Below are positions 1-7,981 of a stretch of DNA of 41,513 nt, one piece after another (positions within the stretch are counted from its first letter, which is position 1; each line of letters starts with the position of its first letter). The stretch lies in assembly GCA_021373115.1 (NCBI GenBank), contig JAJFTI010000019.1, positions 1 to 41,513 on the forward strand, in the 5' to 3' direction. The position numbers and the translations under genes are program-made. Below the pieces are notes generated by a model. It did no database searches. It worked only from the letters and a program-made list of their open reading frames with translations, and was not told where the DNA came from. Source of the DNA: Eubacteriales bacterium (lineage in GTDB: Bacteria > Bacillota > Clostridia > Christensenellales > CAG-138).

Positions 1-180
1 AAACACGTAGGCGCTCCAAAGAAACGGAGAGACGCCCTTCGCCCTGTATACGCCGCCCATTTCATGCACGCTCAAAAGCGCGAACAGCGTAAGCGCAACG
101 CCCTGTACGATGCCCGAAAAATAGAGCACCGCCACAAACAAGGCGGCAAGAAACACCCCCACAACGATTCTCTTCCCCAT
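1..180 (-). CDS. cdsA: Phosphatidate cytidylyltransferase, N-terminal part (cut by window edge)
   Basis: Sixty codons read leftward from an ATG at 180 and run off the window. The visible protein starts MGKRIVVGVFLAALF and shows two hydrophobic stretches separated by a short loop (about residues 4-24 and 27-40), then HEMGGVYRAKG, as in the N-terminal membrane helices of CdsA. The family makes CDP-diacylglycerol from phosphatidic acid and CTP in the membrane. A GAGGGGG ribosome binding site overlaps the uppS stop region, and the gene follows uppS by only 8 bases, the usual uppS-cdsA order. The catalytic C-terminal part is not in the window, so the call rests on context plus the membrane N-terminus. 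Confidence 0.75.
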   Translation of the reverse strand, partial: MGKRIVVGVFLAALFVAVLYFSGIVQGVALTLFALLSVHEMGGVYRAKGVSPFLWSAYVF

Positions 181-188
181 AGTCCCCC

Positions 189-938
189 TCACTTCACGGT
201 TCCGTAGCGCCTGTCGCGGCGCTGGAATTCTTTCAGGGCTTCGATGTATTTCTTCTCGTTGAAATCCGGCCAGTAGGTGTCCGTAAAATATAGCTCCGCA
301 TACGCTGCCTGCAAGAGCATGAAGTTGCTCAAACGCATTTCCCCGCCCGTGCGGATCACAAGGTCCAGTTGAGGAAGCCCCTTTGTATAAAGGCAATCAA
401 ACAGCAATGCCTCGTCGATCTCCTGCGGCAAAAGCTCACCCGAAACGGCTTTTTTTGAAAGAACCCTCACCGCACGCACGAGCTCCGCACGGCTGCCGTA
501 ATTGAGCGCAATGTTGAGGTTCAGGCCGGTGTTTGCCTCCGTACGCTTCATGGCGCGTTCCACCGCTGCGCGCGGTCCGGCGGGAAGCCCTTCATATGCG
601 CCGATGATTTGAATGCGAACGTTGTTTTCGTGCAGTTCGTCGATTTCGTTTGTAAAATACTCGATCAACAGCCCCATGAGCGTGCCAACTTCATCCGAAG
701 GGCGTTTCCAGTTTTCCGTTGAAAACGCATACAGCGTCAGGGAAGCAATCCCAAGATCGGAAGAAAGGCGAATGATTCCGCGCAGACGATCCGTCCCCGC
801 GCGGTGTCCCGCGCTTCTCGGTAACCGCCGGTTTTTCGCCCAGCGGCCGTTGCCGTCCATGATGATCGCAACATGTTTGGGAATTCCCTGCGGATTGAGT
901 CCCAGCGCGCGAATCTTTGTTTCGTCGTAAGCAGCCAT
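189..938 (-). CDS. uppS: Isoprenyl transferase (undecaprenyl diphosphate synthase)
   Basis: Cis-prenyltransferase of 249 residues that condenses isopentenyl diphosphate onto farnesyl diphosphate to build the C55 lipid carrier for peptidoglycan and wall polymers. Visible family motifs in order: IIMDGNGRWAKNR near residue 25 with the catalytic Asp, LTLYAFSTENWKRP, ALNYGSRAEL, and DLVIRTGGEMRLSNFMLLQ near the C-terminus. The last motif normally reads RTSGEQRISNF, so Ser to Gly and Gln to Met are mild departures. Full family length. ATG at 938 is preceded by AGAGGA. It lies between the PASTA-like gene and cdsA on the same strand, the standard cell-envelope end of the rpsB-frr block. Confidence 0.96.
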   Translation of the reverse strand: MAAYDETKIRALGLNPQGIPKHVAIIMDGNGRWAKNRRLPRSAGHRAGTDRLRGIIRLSSDLGIASLTLYAFSTENWKRPSDEVGTLMGLLIEYFTNEIDELHENNVRIQIIGAYEGLPAGPRAAVERAMKRTEANTGLNLNIALNYGSRAELVRAVRVLSKKAVSGELLPQEIDEALLFDCLYTKGLPQLDLVIRTGGEMRLSNFMLLQAAYAELYFTDTYWPDFNEKKYIEALKEFQRRDRRYGTVK

Positions 939-956
939 AGTCCTCTTTACAAATTA

Positions 957-984
957 AGGTGCAGAGCGAAAGTACCCTGCACCT
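957..984 (-). other. Intercistronic hairpin between the PASTA-like gene and uppS
   Basis: Perfect 8-bp inverted repeat AGGTGCAG/CTGCACCT (957-964 with 977-984) with a 12-base loop, starting on the first base of the preceding stop codon. No T-run follows on the minus strand (TTAATTTG), so it is more likely an RNA-processing or weak attenuation structure than a terminator. Seen directly; function inferred. Confidence 0.5.
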
Positions 985-1193
985 CAAGCATTCGCTTCGT
1001 TCGGTTTTGTCCGGAATACCGCGTAGATCAATACTGCGTGTCCTTCGTTCAGAATATTCTGTCGGACGACGCGCATATCCGTTCCATCCGGAACGCCCTT
1101 TTTCGACCTAGTCTCCAGACAGGAAACGGAAATACCCTCTTGCGAAAGAATCTCCGTCGCCTGTGCGAGCGGGAAACCGAGCACGTTCGTCAA
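984..1193 (-). CDS. Small PASTA-like protein between frr and uppS
   Basis: A 69-residue protein whose ATG overlaps the frr stop by 4 bases, so it is probably translationally coupled. It begins [20 protein letters not shown], resembling the start of a PASTA repeat (glycine, hydrophobic, then ALxxLxxxG), followed by RSKKGV and VVRQNIL, which resembles the 'V..Q' strand of a PASTA fold. There is no signal peptide or membrane segment, unlike PASTA kinases and PBPs, so it would be a single cytosolic PASTA-like domain. Function is unknown. The operon position links it to translation and lipid-carrier genes. The domain call is by eye and not certain. Confidence 0.7.
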   Translation of the reverse strand: MTNVLGFPLAQATEILSQEGISVSCLETRSKKGVPDGTDMRVVRQNILNEGHAVLIYAVFRTKPNEANA

Positions 1194-1747
1194 ACCGAGA
1201 GGATCTCCTTTTCCTTCGCGGCCAGAATGGCGTCGATCTCTTTGATCAGATCGTCCGTCAGCTTCTGCACCTTGTCGTCGAGTTCTTTGCGGTCGTCCTC
1301 CGTAAGAACTTTATCCTTTTCTTCCTTTTTGATCTGCTCGTTCGCGTCGCGGCGAATGGCCCGGATCGCAATTTTGCTTTCTTCGCCCTTCTTTTTAACG
1401 ACTTTTACAAGTTCTTTTCTCCGCTCTTCGTTCAGTTCCGGAAAGAGCAGCCGAATCACCTTACCATCGTTGGCAGGGTTGATGCCAAGATCCGACTTCT
1501 GAATGGCTTTCTCAATGGCAGGAATCGCCTTGTTATCCCAAACCGAGATCAGCAGCATGCGCGGTTCCGGCGTTGAAATATTACCAAGTTGCTGGATCGG
1601 TGTCGGCGTTCCATAATAATCCACCAGGATTCGATCGAGAAGCTGAGGGTTTGCGCGCCCCGCGCGAAGCCCGCCGAGCTCCGACTTCAGTACGGCAATT
1701 GTTTTTTGCATGCGTTCTTTGGTACTGTCCAGAATTTCGTTTGCCAT
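1190..1747 (-). CDS. frr: Ribosome recycling factor
   Basis: 185 residues, the normal length of RRF, which with EF-G splits post-termination ribosomes. Diagnostic stretches are [14 protein letters not shown] near residue 20, [41 protein letters not shown] and a long C-terminal helix rich in Glu and Lys ending in KEILSV. ATG at 1747 follows a strong AGGAGG 8 bases away. It overlaps the next gene by ATGA. A separate promoter (1772-1801) lies after the pyrH terminator, so frr-uppS-cdsA can be transcribed independently of rpsB-tsf-pyrH. Confidence 0.98.
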   Translation of the reverse strand: MANEILDSTKERMQKTIAVLKSELGGLRAGRANPQLLDRILVDYYGTPTPIQQLGNISTPEPRMLLISVWDNKAIPAIEKAIQKSDLGINPANDGKVIRLLFPELNEERRKELVKVVKKKGEESKIAIRAIRRDANEQIKKEEKDKVLTEDDRKELDDKVQKLTDDLIKEIDAILAAKEKEILSV

Positions 1748-1771
1748 GATCCATTCCTCCTGTCTTTTTTC

Positions 1772-1801
1772 ATTCTACTATACTTCTGTCGTTGTATTCA
1801 A
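1772..1801 (-). promoter_or_regulatory. Probable promoter of frr
   Basis: Minus strand TTGAAT, 18-base spacer, TAGAAT (-10 at 1772-1777, -35 at 1796-1801), about 25 bases before the frr ATG and downstream of the pyrH terminator. Both hexamers deviate from consensus. Confidence 0.5.
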
Positions 1802-1838
1802 GCCCGAACTTCTCCTTTTAAGCGCTGCTTCCGGCATG

Positions 1839-1886
1839 AAAAAACGCCCCGATAGCGCGAAGAAAGCGCTTAAATCAAGGGCGTTT
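1839..1886 (-). terminator. Intrinsic terminator after pyrH
   Basis: Minus strand AAACGCCC (1879-1886) pairs with GGGCGTTT (1842-1849), an inner AGCGC/GCGCT extends the stem, and a run of six T follows. It sits immediately after the pyrH stop. Confidence 0.8.
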
Positions 1887-1894
1887 GAACAAAA

Positions 1895-2584
1895 TCACTT
1901 TTCCGTTATATGCGTTCCGATCGATTCGTTTTCAAAAATCTCTTCGATTTGATCCAGCGCAAAAACGCGAATCGGGATTTTTTGCTCCTTGCAGAGCGTA
2001 ATCGCCGTTAAGTCGGTCGCGCGCAGGTTTTCGGCAACCACGCGGTCATAGCTGATTCTGCCGTAGCGAATGGCTTTCGGATTCGTTTTGGGATCTGCGG
2101 AATACACCGCGTCCACATTTTTTGCCAGGAGCAGCGCGTCCGCGCCGATTTCCGCGGCGCGCAACGCGGCGGCCGTATCGGTCGAAAAAAACGGGCAGCC
2201 GCTTCCGCAGGCAAATATTACAATCCTGCCTTCGTCGAGCGCCTGTTTTGCGCTTCGGGCGGAAAACGAATCGCAAAATCGATCCATATCTACGGCGGAC
2301 TGAACAACGCAGGGAACGGAGATCCGCTCCAGCGCGTCCTGCAGGGCAAGCGAGTTGATTGCGGTTGCGAGCATGCCCATATAGTCCGCGCGGTTGCGCT
2401 CCATCCCCTCCGCGCTTCTGCCGCGCATGATGTTGCCGCCGCCGACGACTATTCCAATCTGAACGTTCTTTTGCCACACCGCCTTAATCCGCTGAGCCGT
2501 GTGCTGTACGGTCTCGCGGCATATGACGGACGTTTCGGACGAGAGCGCCTCCCCGCTGATTTTGAGCAATACGCGATGATACAT
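1895..2584 (-). CDS. pyrH: UMP kinase
   Basis: Amino-acid-kinase-fold UMP kinase of 229 residues that phosphorylates UMP to UDP for pyrimidine nucleotide and UDP-sugar supply. Motifs: MYHRVLLKISGEAL at the start (phosphate-binding Lys and Gly), VGGGNIMRG, the Asp/Met segment RADYMGMLATAINSLAL, FACGSGCPFFSTDTAAALRA (normally AGGTGNPFFTTD, here with Cys and Ser substitutions), AKNVDAVYSADP and DLTAITLC. The ATG at 2584 is chosen over a TTG 24 bases upstream because AAAGGTG lies 10 bases before it. Terminators sit on both sides, so it behaves as its own unit. Confidence 0.96.
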   Translation of the reverse strand: MYHRVLLKISGEALSSETSVICRETVQHTAQRIKAVWQKNVQIGIVVGGGNIMRGRSAEGMERNRADYMGMLATAINSLALQDALERISVPCVVQSAVDMDRFCDSFSARSAKQALDEGRIVIFACGSGCPFFSTDTAAALRAAEIGADALLLAKNVDAVYSADPKTNPKAIRYGRISYDRVVAENLRATDLTAITLCKEQKIPIRVFALDQIEEIFENESIGTHITEK

Positions 2585-2640
2585 GCTGCAATCACACCTT
2601 TCGGTCAAGAATCCTTCTGTACTCCAATATGCTAGGGTTG

Positions 2641-2670
2641 AAAAAAAGGAACACGCTGCCGTGTTCCTTT
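2641..2670 (-). terminator. Intrinsic terminator after tsf
   Basis: Minus strand AAAGGAACACG pairs with CGTGTTCCTTT across a GCAG-type loop and runs into seven T. It is 6 bases past the tsf stop. Confidence 0.88.
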
Positions 2671-2676
2671 CTGGCT

Positions 2677-3600
2677 TTATGCTTTGGTCTGGCTCATGAC
2701 TTCTTCTGCGAAGTTATTCTCGCGCTTTTGCAGGCCTTCGCCCATTTCATAGCGGGCAAAACGCTTGATGCTGATCTTAGCGCCGAGGTCTTTGGAAGCC
2801 TTCTCCAGCACCTGGTTGATCGAAAGGCTGGTGTCCTTGACGAAAATCTGCTCTAACAGACAGATCTCCTTGTAGAACTTCTCAATCCGGCCCAGGAGCA
2901 TCTTTTCGATGACGGCGGCAGGCTTGGGCTTCTCCTCGTTGAGCGCCATGTTACGGTTGATTTCCTTCTCGTGCTCCAGCTCATCGGATGGCACATCGTC
3001 CCGGCTAAGGTAGATCGGGCGGGCCGCCGCAACGTGCATGGAAACATCATGTGCAACCTGTTTAAGCTCCGCGTTCTCCTTGAGCGATAACGGCGCATCC
3101 AAATCGATGAGAACGCCGATTCTGCCGCCAAGATGGATATATGTGTCCACAACACCCTCAAAGCGGGTGAAGCGGCGAATGCTGATTTTTTCACCGATTT
3201 TGGCAACCATTTCGTTCAGCGTGCCGCTGACGGTAAGACCCGGAGCAAATATGGCGTCCTGCGCGAGCAGCGCGTCCACATCCGCCGGATTCTTTTTGCC
3301 AATCTGCTCGGCAATCTTTGATACATAGGACAAAAAATCATCCGTCTTCGCGACAAAGTCCGTTTCGCAGTTGACTTCTACGATTACGCCAACGCCGCAA
3401 TCGCTGCAGATATAGCTGCCGACAACGCCTTCCGCGGCGATACGGCCCGCTTTCTTTGCGGCAGCCGCAAGACCTTTTTCGCGGAGGTAGTCTTTTGCTT
3501 TTTCAAAATCGCCTTCGCACTCGGTGAGCGCTTTCTTGCAGTCCATCATGCCGGCTTGCGTCAGTTCGCGCAGGGTCATGACATCTTTTGCGGTAAACAT
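2677..3600 (-). CDS. tsf: Elongation factor Ts
   Basis: 307-residue nucleotide exchange factor for EF-Tu. The N-terminal UBA-like domain is clear ([16 protein letters not shown], then [10 protein letters not shown]), followed by [12 protein letters not shown] and the EF-Tu-contacting core [14 protein letters not shown] near residue 80. The C-terminal part ends [13 protein letters not shown] ([16 protein letters not shown]), typical of full-length EF-Ts. ATG at 3600 has TAAGGAGG 9 bases upstream. It follows rpsB by 33 bases, the universal rpsB-tsf pair, and is closed by the terminator at 2641-2670. Confidence 0.98.
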   Translation of the reverse strand: MFTAKDVMTLRELTQAGMMDCKKALTECEGDFEKAKDYLREKGLAAAAKKAGRIAAEGVVGSYICSDCGVGVIVEVNCETDFVAKTDDFLSYVSKIAEQIGKKNPADVDALLAQDAIFAPGLTVSGTLNEMVAKIGEKISIRRFTRFEGVVDTYIHLGGRIGVLIDLDAPLSLKENAELKQVAHDVSMHVAAARPIYLSRDDVPSDELEHEKEINRNMALNEEKPKPAAVIEKMLLGRIEKFYKEICLLEQIFVKDTSLSINQVLEKASKDLGAKISIKRFARYEMGEGLQKRENNFAEEVMSQTKA

Positions 3601-3633
3601 GCGGTATCCTCCTTAGTCCAGAAACAATTTTTC

Positions 3634-4377
3634 TTACTCTTCGTCTTTGCTCTCGGCTTCTGCCGCCGGCTCTTCTTCCGCTGCGGTGAGCTGCTCGCCC
3701 TGCTTGCCCTCGATTACGGCGTCCGCAATTTTGGCGGTGATGAGCTTGACCGCGCGGATAGCGTCGTCATTGCCCGGAATCGGATAGTCGATTTCGTCCG
3801 GATCGCAGTTTGTGTCGATAATAGCGACGATCGGGATTTTCAGAGTTCTTGCCTCCGCAATTGCAATGTGCTCCTTGCGCGGGTCAACAACGAACAGCGC
3901 GCCGGGAAGACGCTTCATTTCTTTGATACCGCCAAGATTTTTCTCGAGCTTTTCCTGCTCGCCGCGCAGTTGAATGACTTCCTTCTTTGGCAGCAGATTA
4001 AAATCGCCGTTCAACTCCATTTGCTCAATCTGGCGAAGACGCGCGATGCGGCCCTGAATCGTTTTGAAGTTCGTAAGCATGCCGCCGAGCCAGCGCTGAT
4101 TGACAAAATACATATCGCAGCGCTTCGCTTCGGACTCAATGGATTCCTGCGCCTGCTTTTTCGTGCCGACAAAAAGAACAGACTGGTTGTTTTCGGCGAC
4201 GCTGCGCACGAAATCATAAGCCTCTTCAATCTTTTTTACGGTTTTCTGCAGGTCGATGATGTAGATGCCGTTGCGTTCCGTAAAGATGAATTCCTTCATC
4301 TTCGGGTTCCAGCGGCGGGTCTGATGGCCGAAATGTACACCGGCCTCCAACAGTTGTTTCATGGAAATCACGGACAT
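3634..4377 (-). CDS. rpsB: 30S ribosomal protein S2
   Basis: 247-residue S2, a small-subunit protein at the head-body junction. Motifs: [86 protein letters not shown] and [14 protein letters not shown]. The C-terminus is acidic ([14 protein letters not shown]). The ATG at 4377 is chosen because GAGGAGG sits 9 bases upstream; an ATG 87 bases earlier would add a leader-encoded tail absent from S2 proteins. Transcribed from the promoter at 4485-4514 with an approximately 100-base structured leader. Confidence 0.98.
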   Translation of the reverse strand: MSVISMKQLLEAGVHFGHQTRRWNPKMKEFIFTERNGIYIIDLQKTVKKIEEAYDFVRSVAENNQSVLFVGTKKQAQESIESEAKRCDMYFVNQRWLGGMLTNFKTIQGRIARLRQIEQMELNGDFNLLPKKEVIQLRGEQEKLEKNLGGIKEMKRLPGALFVVDPRKEHIAIAEARTLKIPIVAIIDTNCDPDEIDYPIPGNDDAIRAVKLITAKIADAVIEGKQGEQLTAAEEEPAAEAESKDEE

Positions 4378-4478
4378 GGTTGATAAACCTCCTCGTTTTT
4401 TTCGTCCCGGTGTTTCCGCTCCTTCGGGAACCCGCGTTGCGGGCACGAGCCAAAGGATCCGCACCGGTGCGTGATACC
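4378..4478 (-). promoter_or_regulatory. rpsB 5' leader, candidate autoregulatory RNA
   Basis: About 100 bases between the predicted start of transcription and the rpsB ATG. It contains GC-rich self-complementary segments, e.g. CCCGCAACGCGGG and GTGCCC/GGGAC-type pairings, before the A-rich ribosome binding region. S2 autoregulates through its leader in some bacteria; whether this leader does so is inference. Confidence 0.35.
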
Positions 4479-4484
4479 TCGCGT

Positions 4485-4514
4485 ATTATAGCACAGACTT
4501 TTTTGCCTGCGCAA
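4485..4514 (-). promoter_or_regulatory. Promoter of rpsB-tsf
   Basis: Minus strand TTGCGC, 18-base spacer, then TGC directly before a perfect TATAAT (4485-4490), i.e. an extended -10. Placed about 110 bases before the rpsB ATG. Confidence 0.8.
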
Positions 4515-4577
4515 GCAAAACCATGAGAAAACCGGTATTTTTCGGGATCACAGCCCTATCTTCGGAGAAAAATGCCG

Positions 4578-4871
4578 TTATTCTTCGCCCTCTCCGTCTT
4601 CCCCGTCCGCCATTTCGTCGAAGAGTTCAATAAACTCATTGAACACCTCGTCCAATAAAATCGGGTTATCAATGGAAACATAGTTCTCAACGCCTTTGTC
4701 CTTAACGACTTCCAGCAGAACGACCTCGTCCTCGCCAACGCCATCCACTTCGTCCAGCGGCAGCAGAGCGGCATATCGTTTGCCTTCATAGTCAAACGTC
4801 ATGACAAGATCGAAACGAACGGGGGTTCCGTGTTCGTCAATAAGCTCTACAATTGTGCTTTGCTCTTCCAT
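4578..4871 (-). CDS. DUF1292 family protein (YrzB-like)
   Basis: 97-residue very acidic protein with the DUF1292 pattern: TIVELIDEHGTPVRFDL, TFDYEGKRYAALLP, EDEVVLLEVV and a C-terminus rich in Glu/Asp (FNEFIELFDEMADGEDGEGEE). Function is not known in any species I can name. The order IreB-type gene, ruvX, DUF1292 gene is the conserved yrzL-yrrK-yrzB order of Bacillus subtilis, which supports the call. ATG at 4871 follows GACGAGGA. No clear terminator is seen between its stop and the rpsB promoter, so some readthrough into the rpsB region is possible. Confidence 0.88.
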   Translation of the reverse strand: MEEQSTIVELIDEHGTPVRFDLVMTFDYEGKRYAALLPLDEVDGVGEDEVVLLEVVKDKGVENYVSIDNPILLDEVFNEFIELFDEMADGEDGEGEE

Positions 4872-4904
4872 GATTCCTCGTCTTTCTGCGGTCGGTCGGG
4901 AAAG

Positions 4905-5327
4905 TTACGTATTTCCGTGTGCGTCCAGATAACTCTGCAGAATAAACACAGCCGCAATTTTATCGATTACCTGCTTGCGCTTATCCCGCCGCATATCCGC
5001 CTCAAGCAGCACCCTGCGCGCGCTCGCCGTCGAGAGCCTCTCATCCTGGAACGCATGTTCGCCGCTCCATTTTTCAAGAACCGCGTTTGCAAACTCACGG
5101 GTGATATCCGCTTGCATTCCATAACTGCCATCCATATTCCGCGGCATTCCGAATAGAATCTTGACCGGCTGATAGGAGTTGGCCAGCTGGATCAGATGCG
5201 AAACGTCCTGTTCGAGGCTGTCCGACCTCGTATATGTTTCGATCCCTTGCGCGGTAATACCCAAGGGATCGCTCACGGCAACGCCGATTCTTTTCTCACC
5301 GACATCAAACGCCAATATTCGAAGCAT
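4905..5327 (-). CDS. ruvX: Putative pre-16S rRNA nuclease / Holliday junction resolvase-like RuvX (YqgF)
   Basis: 140-residue RNase H-like protein of the YqgF/RuvX family, essential for 5' maturation of 16S rRNA in E. coli. Motifs: ILAFDVGEKRIGVAVSDPLGI at the N-terminus with the first catalytic Asp, KILFGMPRNMDGS, the Glu/Arg strand FQDERLSTASARRVL, and a C-terminal KQVIDKIAAVFILQSYLD with the final acidic residue. Full length. It starts 3 bases after the IreB-type gene and precedes the DUF1292 gene by 33 bases, so the three form one operon. Confidence 0.93.
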   Translation of the reverse strand: MLRILAFDVGEKRIGVAVSDPLGITAQGIETYTRSDSLEQDVSHLIQLANSYQPVKILFGMPRNMDGSYGMQADITREFANAVLEKWSGEHAFQDERLSTASARRVLLEADMRRDKRKQVIDKIAAVFILQSYLDAHGNT

Positions 5328-5330
5328 CCT

Positions 5331-5585
5331 TTATTTCCCTTCGACATAGGCGCGCACGAGTTCTTCAAGCAGCTCGTCGCGTTCTATGCGGGAGATCAGA
5401 TAACGCGCGTTGTTGTAGCTGGTGATATACGTCGGATCGCCGGAAAGCAGGTATCCTACGATTTGATTGACCGGATCATAACCCTTTTCGCGCATAGAAC
5501 CATACACGCTCAGCAGCGTATCCCGCGGAGAGCGCTTTTCACGCGGCAGCTCAAACTGCTGGGTATCCCGTTTATCGTCTGTCAT
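5331..5585 (-). CDS. IreB family regulatory phosphoprotein (DUF965, YrzL)
   Basis: 84 residues with the family signature: [39 protein letters not shown] and [13 protein letters not shown]. In Enterococcus faecalis IreB is a substrate of the PASTA-domain Ser/Thr kinase IreK and affects cephalosporin resistance. The N-terminal segment here ([13 protein letters not shown]) contains two Thr, matching where IreB is phosphorylated, but the sites are not proven. ATG at 5585 follows TGAGGTGA. First gene of the IreB-ruvX-DUF1292 operon. The kinase itself is not in the window. Confidence 0.92.
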   Translation of the reverse strand: MTDDKRDTQQFELPREKRSPRDTLLSVYGSMREKGYDPVNQIVGYLLSGDPTYITSYNNARYLISRIERDELLEELVRAYVEGK

Positions 5586-5604
5586 ATGCGTTCACCTCAA
5601 TGCG

Positions 5605-5610
5605 ATTATA
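5605..5610 (-). promoter_or_regulatory. -10 element upstream of the IreB-type gene
   Basis: Perfect TATAAT on the minus strand, 19 bases before the start codon. No good -35 is visible at 16-18 bases (CTGTTT is the nearest). The implied 5' leader is very short and nearly coincides with the ribosome binding site. Confidence 0.5.
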
Positions 5611-5721
5611 CCAAAAATGCGCTCAAGAAAACAGGGGATTTCCGGTTTCATACGGATTTTGCCGTTCGTTCACATTGTGGTTTCCAATTATTCATAGGTT
5701 GTGCTCTTGCGATAGAAACAC

Positions 5722-5749
5722 AAAAACGTCCGCATTTCTGCGAACGTTT
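5722..5749 (-). terminator. Intrinsic terminator after yajC
   Basis: Minus strand AACGTTCGCA pairs with TGCGGACGTT across a GAAA loop, followed by five T including the end of the stem (5722-5726). It is 15 bases past the yajC stop. Confidence 0.8.
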
Positions 5750-5764
5750 CATAAGAGAGCCGTT

Positions 5765-6091
5765 TTATTTTGCGATTTCCTGCGTCATTTCATTTTCAAC
5801 GCCCGCGTCCTCAACCTGCGCGATCGCACCGCGCGCGAACACAAGCTTGACTTTGTCCGGACCAACCAGCAGCATAATAGTGTCTTCCTTGATGCTGGCA
5901 ATGGTTCCGTAAATACCGCCAATGGTGCGGACGCGATCTCCCGTTTTCAGCGAGGAGAGCATGTCCTTCACTTTTTTATCGCGGCGACGCTGCGGAATGA
6001 TCATGATGGCAAACATGGCAACCATGAGTACGATGAGAAGGCCATAGCTGCTGAAAAAGCTGGAAAGCCCTTCGGTGAAACTGCTGCTCAT
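5765..6091 (-). CDS. yajC: Preprotein translocase accessory subunit YajC
   Basis: 108 residues with one N-terminal membrane helix (about residues 16-34, YGLLIVLMVAMFAIMIIP) followed at once by the positively charged QRRRDKKVKDM, then LKTGDRVRTIGGIYGTIASI and a short beta tail. This is the YajC layout: membrane anchor plus cytoplasmic domain associating with SecDF-SecYEG. Its own promoter (6128-6156) and terminator (5722-5749) make it a single-gene unit; secD/secF are not next to it here. Confidence 0.93.
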   Translation of the reverse strand: MSSSFTEGLSSFFSSYGLLIVLMVAMFAIMIIPQRRRDKKVKDMLSSLKTGDRVRTIGGIYGTIASIKEDTIMLLVGPDKVKLVFARGAIAQVEDAGVENEMTQEIAK

Positions 6092-6127
6092 ATTTAAAAT
6101 ACCTATACCCTTTCTGAATTCTTAATC

Positions 6128-6156
6128 AGTGTATCGTATTCCATAAATTGCGTCAA
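6128..6156 (-). promoter_or_regulatory. Promoter of yajC
   Basis: Minus strand TTGACG, 17-base spacer, TACACT (-10 at 6128-6133), 37 bases before the yajC ATG. Confidence 0.65.
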
Positions 6157-6221
6157 GAGATACGATTGTGTCAATTATGCGAATATGTTTGATTTTTGTG
6201 TCGAGAAACATTGTTCTGCTC

Positions 6222-6247
6222 AAAAAAGAGCGGCGGAACCGCTCTTC
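6222..6247 (-). terminator. Intrinsic terminator after nifU
   Basis: Minus strand AAGAGCGG pairs with CCGCTCTT over a short loop and ends in six T (6222-6227). It closes the iscR-nifS-nifU operon. Confidence 0.85.
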
Positions 6248-6279
6248 TATATAAATTCACTTGTTAAAAAGCCGACCGG

Positions 6280-6678
6280 TCAGTCTGTGGCGCCTTTTGC
6301 ACCGGCTTCCGCCTTCTTTTTCATGTAGTCCTCAATCGCGGCTTTTACCGCCTCTTCGGCAAGAACGCTGCAATGAATCTTCTGCGGCGGCAGCCCTTCA
6401 AGTGCTTCGACCACGGCGGCATTTGTAATCTTGAGCGCTTCGTTCACACTCTTCCCTTTGATCATTTCGGTTGCCATGGAGCTCGTCGCAACGGCCGCGC
6501 CGCAGCCGAACGTTTTGAACTTTACGTCCCGAATGATCTCGTTTTCGTCGATATCGAGAAAAATCTGCATGATATCGCCGCATTTGGCGTTCCCGACGGT
6601 GCCAACGCCGCTCGCGTTTTCAATTTCGCCGACGTTTCTGGGATTCTTAAAGTGGTCCATCACTTTTTCTGTATACAT
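6280..6678 (-). CDS. nifU: Iron-sulfur cluster assembly scaffold, IscU/NifU N-terminal type
   Basis: 132-residue scaffold on which clusters form from sulfur delivered by the desulfurase. The three ligand cysteines are present: NAKCGD near residue 35, FGCGAA near residue 61 and KIHCSVLAEEA near residue 104; KTFGCGAAVATSS is the family signature. It lacks the ferredoxin-like and Nfu domains of longer NifU proteins. ATG at 6678 is preferred to a TTG two codons upstream, since AAGGAG lies 9 bases before it. Third gene of the iscR-nifS-nifU operon, 49 bases after nifS. Confidence 0.95.
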   Translation of the reverse strand: MYTEKVMDHFKNPRNVGEIENASGVGTVGNAKCGDIMQIFLDIDENEIIRDVKFKTFGCGAAVATSSMATEMIKGKSVNEALKITNAAVVEALEGLPPQKIHCSVLAEEAVKAAIEDYMKKKAEAGAKGATD

Positions 6679-6727
6679 ATTCAAAATCTCCTTATTCTTC
6701 TGGCGTGTTTTTTCTCCGGCGCGCCGT

Positions 6728-7897
6728 CTATTTCTTCTTTGGGTACAGCGGGGACATATCCCGCAGACGCTGTACGATCTGCGGCAGCAGGTCGAGCACG
6801 TAATCGATCTCTTCCTCCGTTGTAAACTCCGAAAGCGTCAACCGCAGGGAGCCATGCGCAATTTCATGCGGCAGGCCCATGGCAAGCAGCACGTGAGACG
6901 GGTCGAGCGAACCGCTCGTGCAGGCGGAACCGCTGGAAGCGGCAATCCCGTTGAGATCCAGCATCAACAGAATCGATTCGCCTTCGATATAACGGATGCT
7001 GTAATTCACGTTATTGGGCAAACGCTTCGTTGGATGTCCGTTCAGTTTCACATCCGGAATGCGCTCGGCAATGCCCTTCATGAGTTTGTCGCGAAGGGCG
7101 CCAACACGAACGGCGTTCTCCTGCATATGCTCGTTTGCCAACTTCAGCGCGGCCGCAAGACCAACGATGCCCGGCACGTTCTCCGTGCCGGCGCGGCGTT
7201 TGCGCTCCTGACCGCCGCCGATGATCAGGGAAGGAATGCGCACACCCTTTCGAATATATAGAACGCCAACGCCCTTTGGCCCGTGAAATTTGTGCGCCGA
7301 GATCGAAAGCAGGTCGATGTTCATCCCGACAACGTCAATCGGCACATGCCCCGTTGCCTGAACCGCGTCCGTATGAAACAGAACGCCCTTGTCGCGGCAA
7401 ATCTTGCCGATTTCCGCAATCGGTTCGATCGTTCCCACTTCGTTATTTGCAAACATAATCGAAACGAGCACCGTATCTTCGCGGATCGCTTCCGCAACCT
7501 GTTTCGCGGTTACCAGGCCGAACTCGTCTACCGGGAGAATCGTCAGTTCGGCAATACCCTCGCGCTCCATTGCCTGGAGCGTATAGAGAACCGCGTGGTG
7601 CTCAATTGCAGTAGTAATGACATGTTTGCCTTTTTTCTTGTTCGCAGCGACTGCGCCGCGCAGCGCCATATTGTCGCTTTCCGACCCGCCGGCGGTAAAG
7701 ACGATCTCTTCCGGTTTTGCGCCGATGATGGCCGCTACGTCCGCCCGCGCGTCATCCACAAGTTTTGCCGCTTCGCGCGCGTATTCGTGAAGACTCGAAG
7801 GATTCCCGTAATAGGTTGAAAAAGCCGGAATCATCGCATCGATGACTTCCTGCCGCACCATCGTGGTGGCTGCGTTATCCAAATATACGTTCCGCAT
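6728..7897 (-). CDS. nifS: Cysteine desulfurase, NifS/IscS type
   Basis: 389-residue PLP enzyme that removes sulfur from cysteine and passes it as a persulfide to the adjacent scaffold. Visible: MRNVYLDNAATT at the start, FTAGGSESDN, the PLP Lys in SISAHKFHGPKGVG (about K203), the GGGQERKRRAGTEN loop, and the mobile-loop cysteine in SSGSACTSGS (about C326), the long-loop group I form. The start at 7897 gives family length; an ATG 42 bases earlier would add 14 charged residues with only a weak ribosome site. Placed between iscR and nifU. Confidence 0.96.
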   Translation of the reverse strand: MRNVYLDNAATTMVRQEVIDAMIPAFSTYYGNPSSLHEYAREAAKLVDDARADVAAIIGAKPEEIVFTAGGSESDNMALRGAVAANKKKGKHVITTAIEHHAVLYTLQAMEREGIAELTILPVDEFGLVTAKQVAEAIREDTVLVSIMFANNEVGTIEPIAEIGKICRDKGVLFHTDAVQATGHVPIDVVGMNIDLLSISAHKFHGPKGVGVLYIRKGVRIPSLIIGGGQERKRRAGTENVPGIVGLAAALKLANEHMQENAVRVGALRDKLMKGIAERIPDVKLNGHPTKRLPNNVNYSIRYIEGESILLMLDLNGIAASSGSACTSGSLDPSHVLLAMGLPHEIAHGSLRLTLSEFTTEEEIDYVLDLLPQIVQRLRDMSPLYPKKK

Positions 7898-7981
7898 ATC
7901 GTTCCTGTCCTTCTGTTCGCATTTCTTTTCTATATTCATTGTCGTGTTTCCACGTTTCGCAAAGCGACGGTTATAATCTTT

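Noticed and set aside
3556..4383. 275-codon open frame on the plus strand
   Set aside because: Lies antisense to tsf and rpsB, both certain; it arises from the base composition of those genes.
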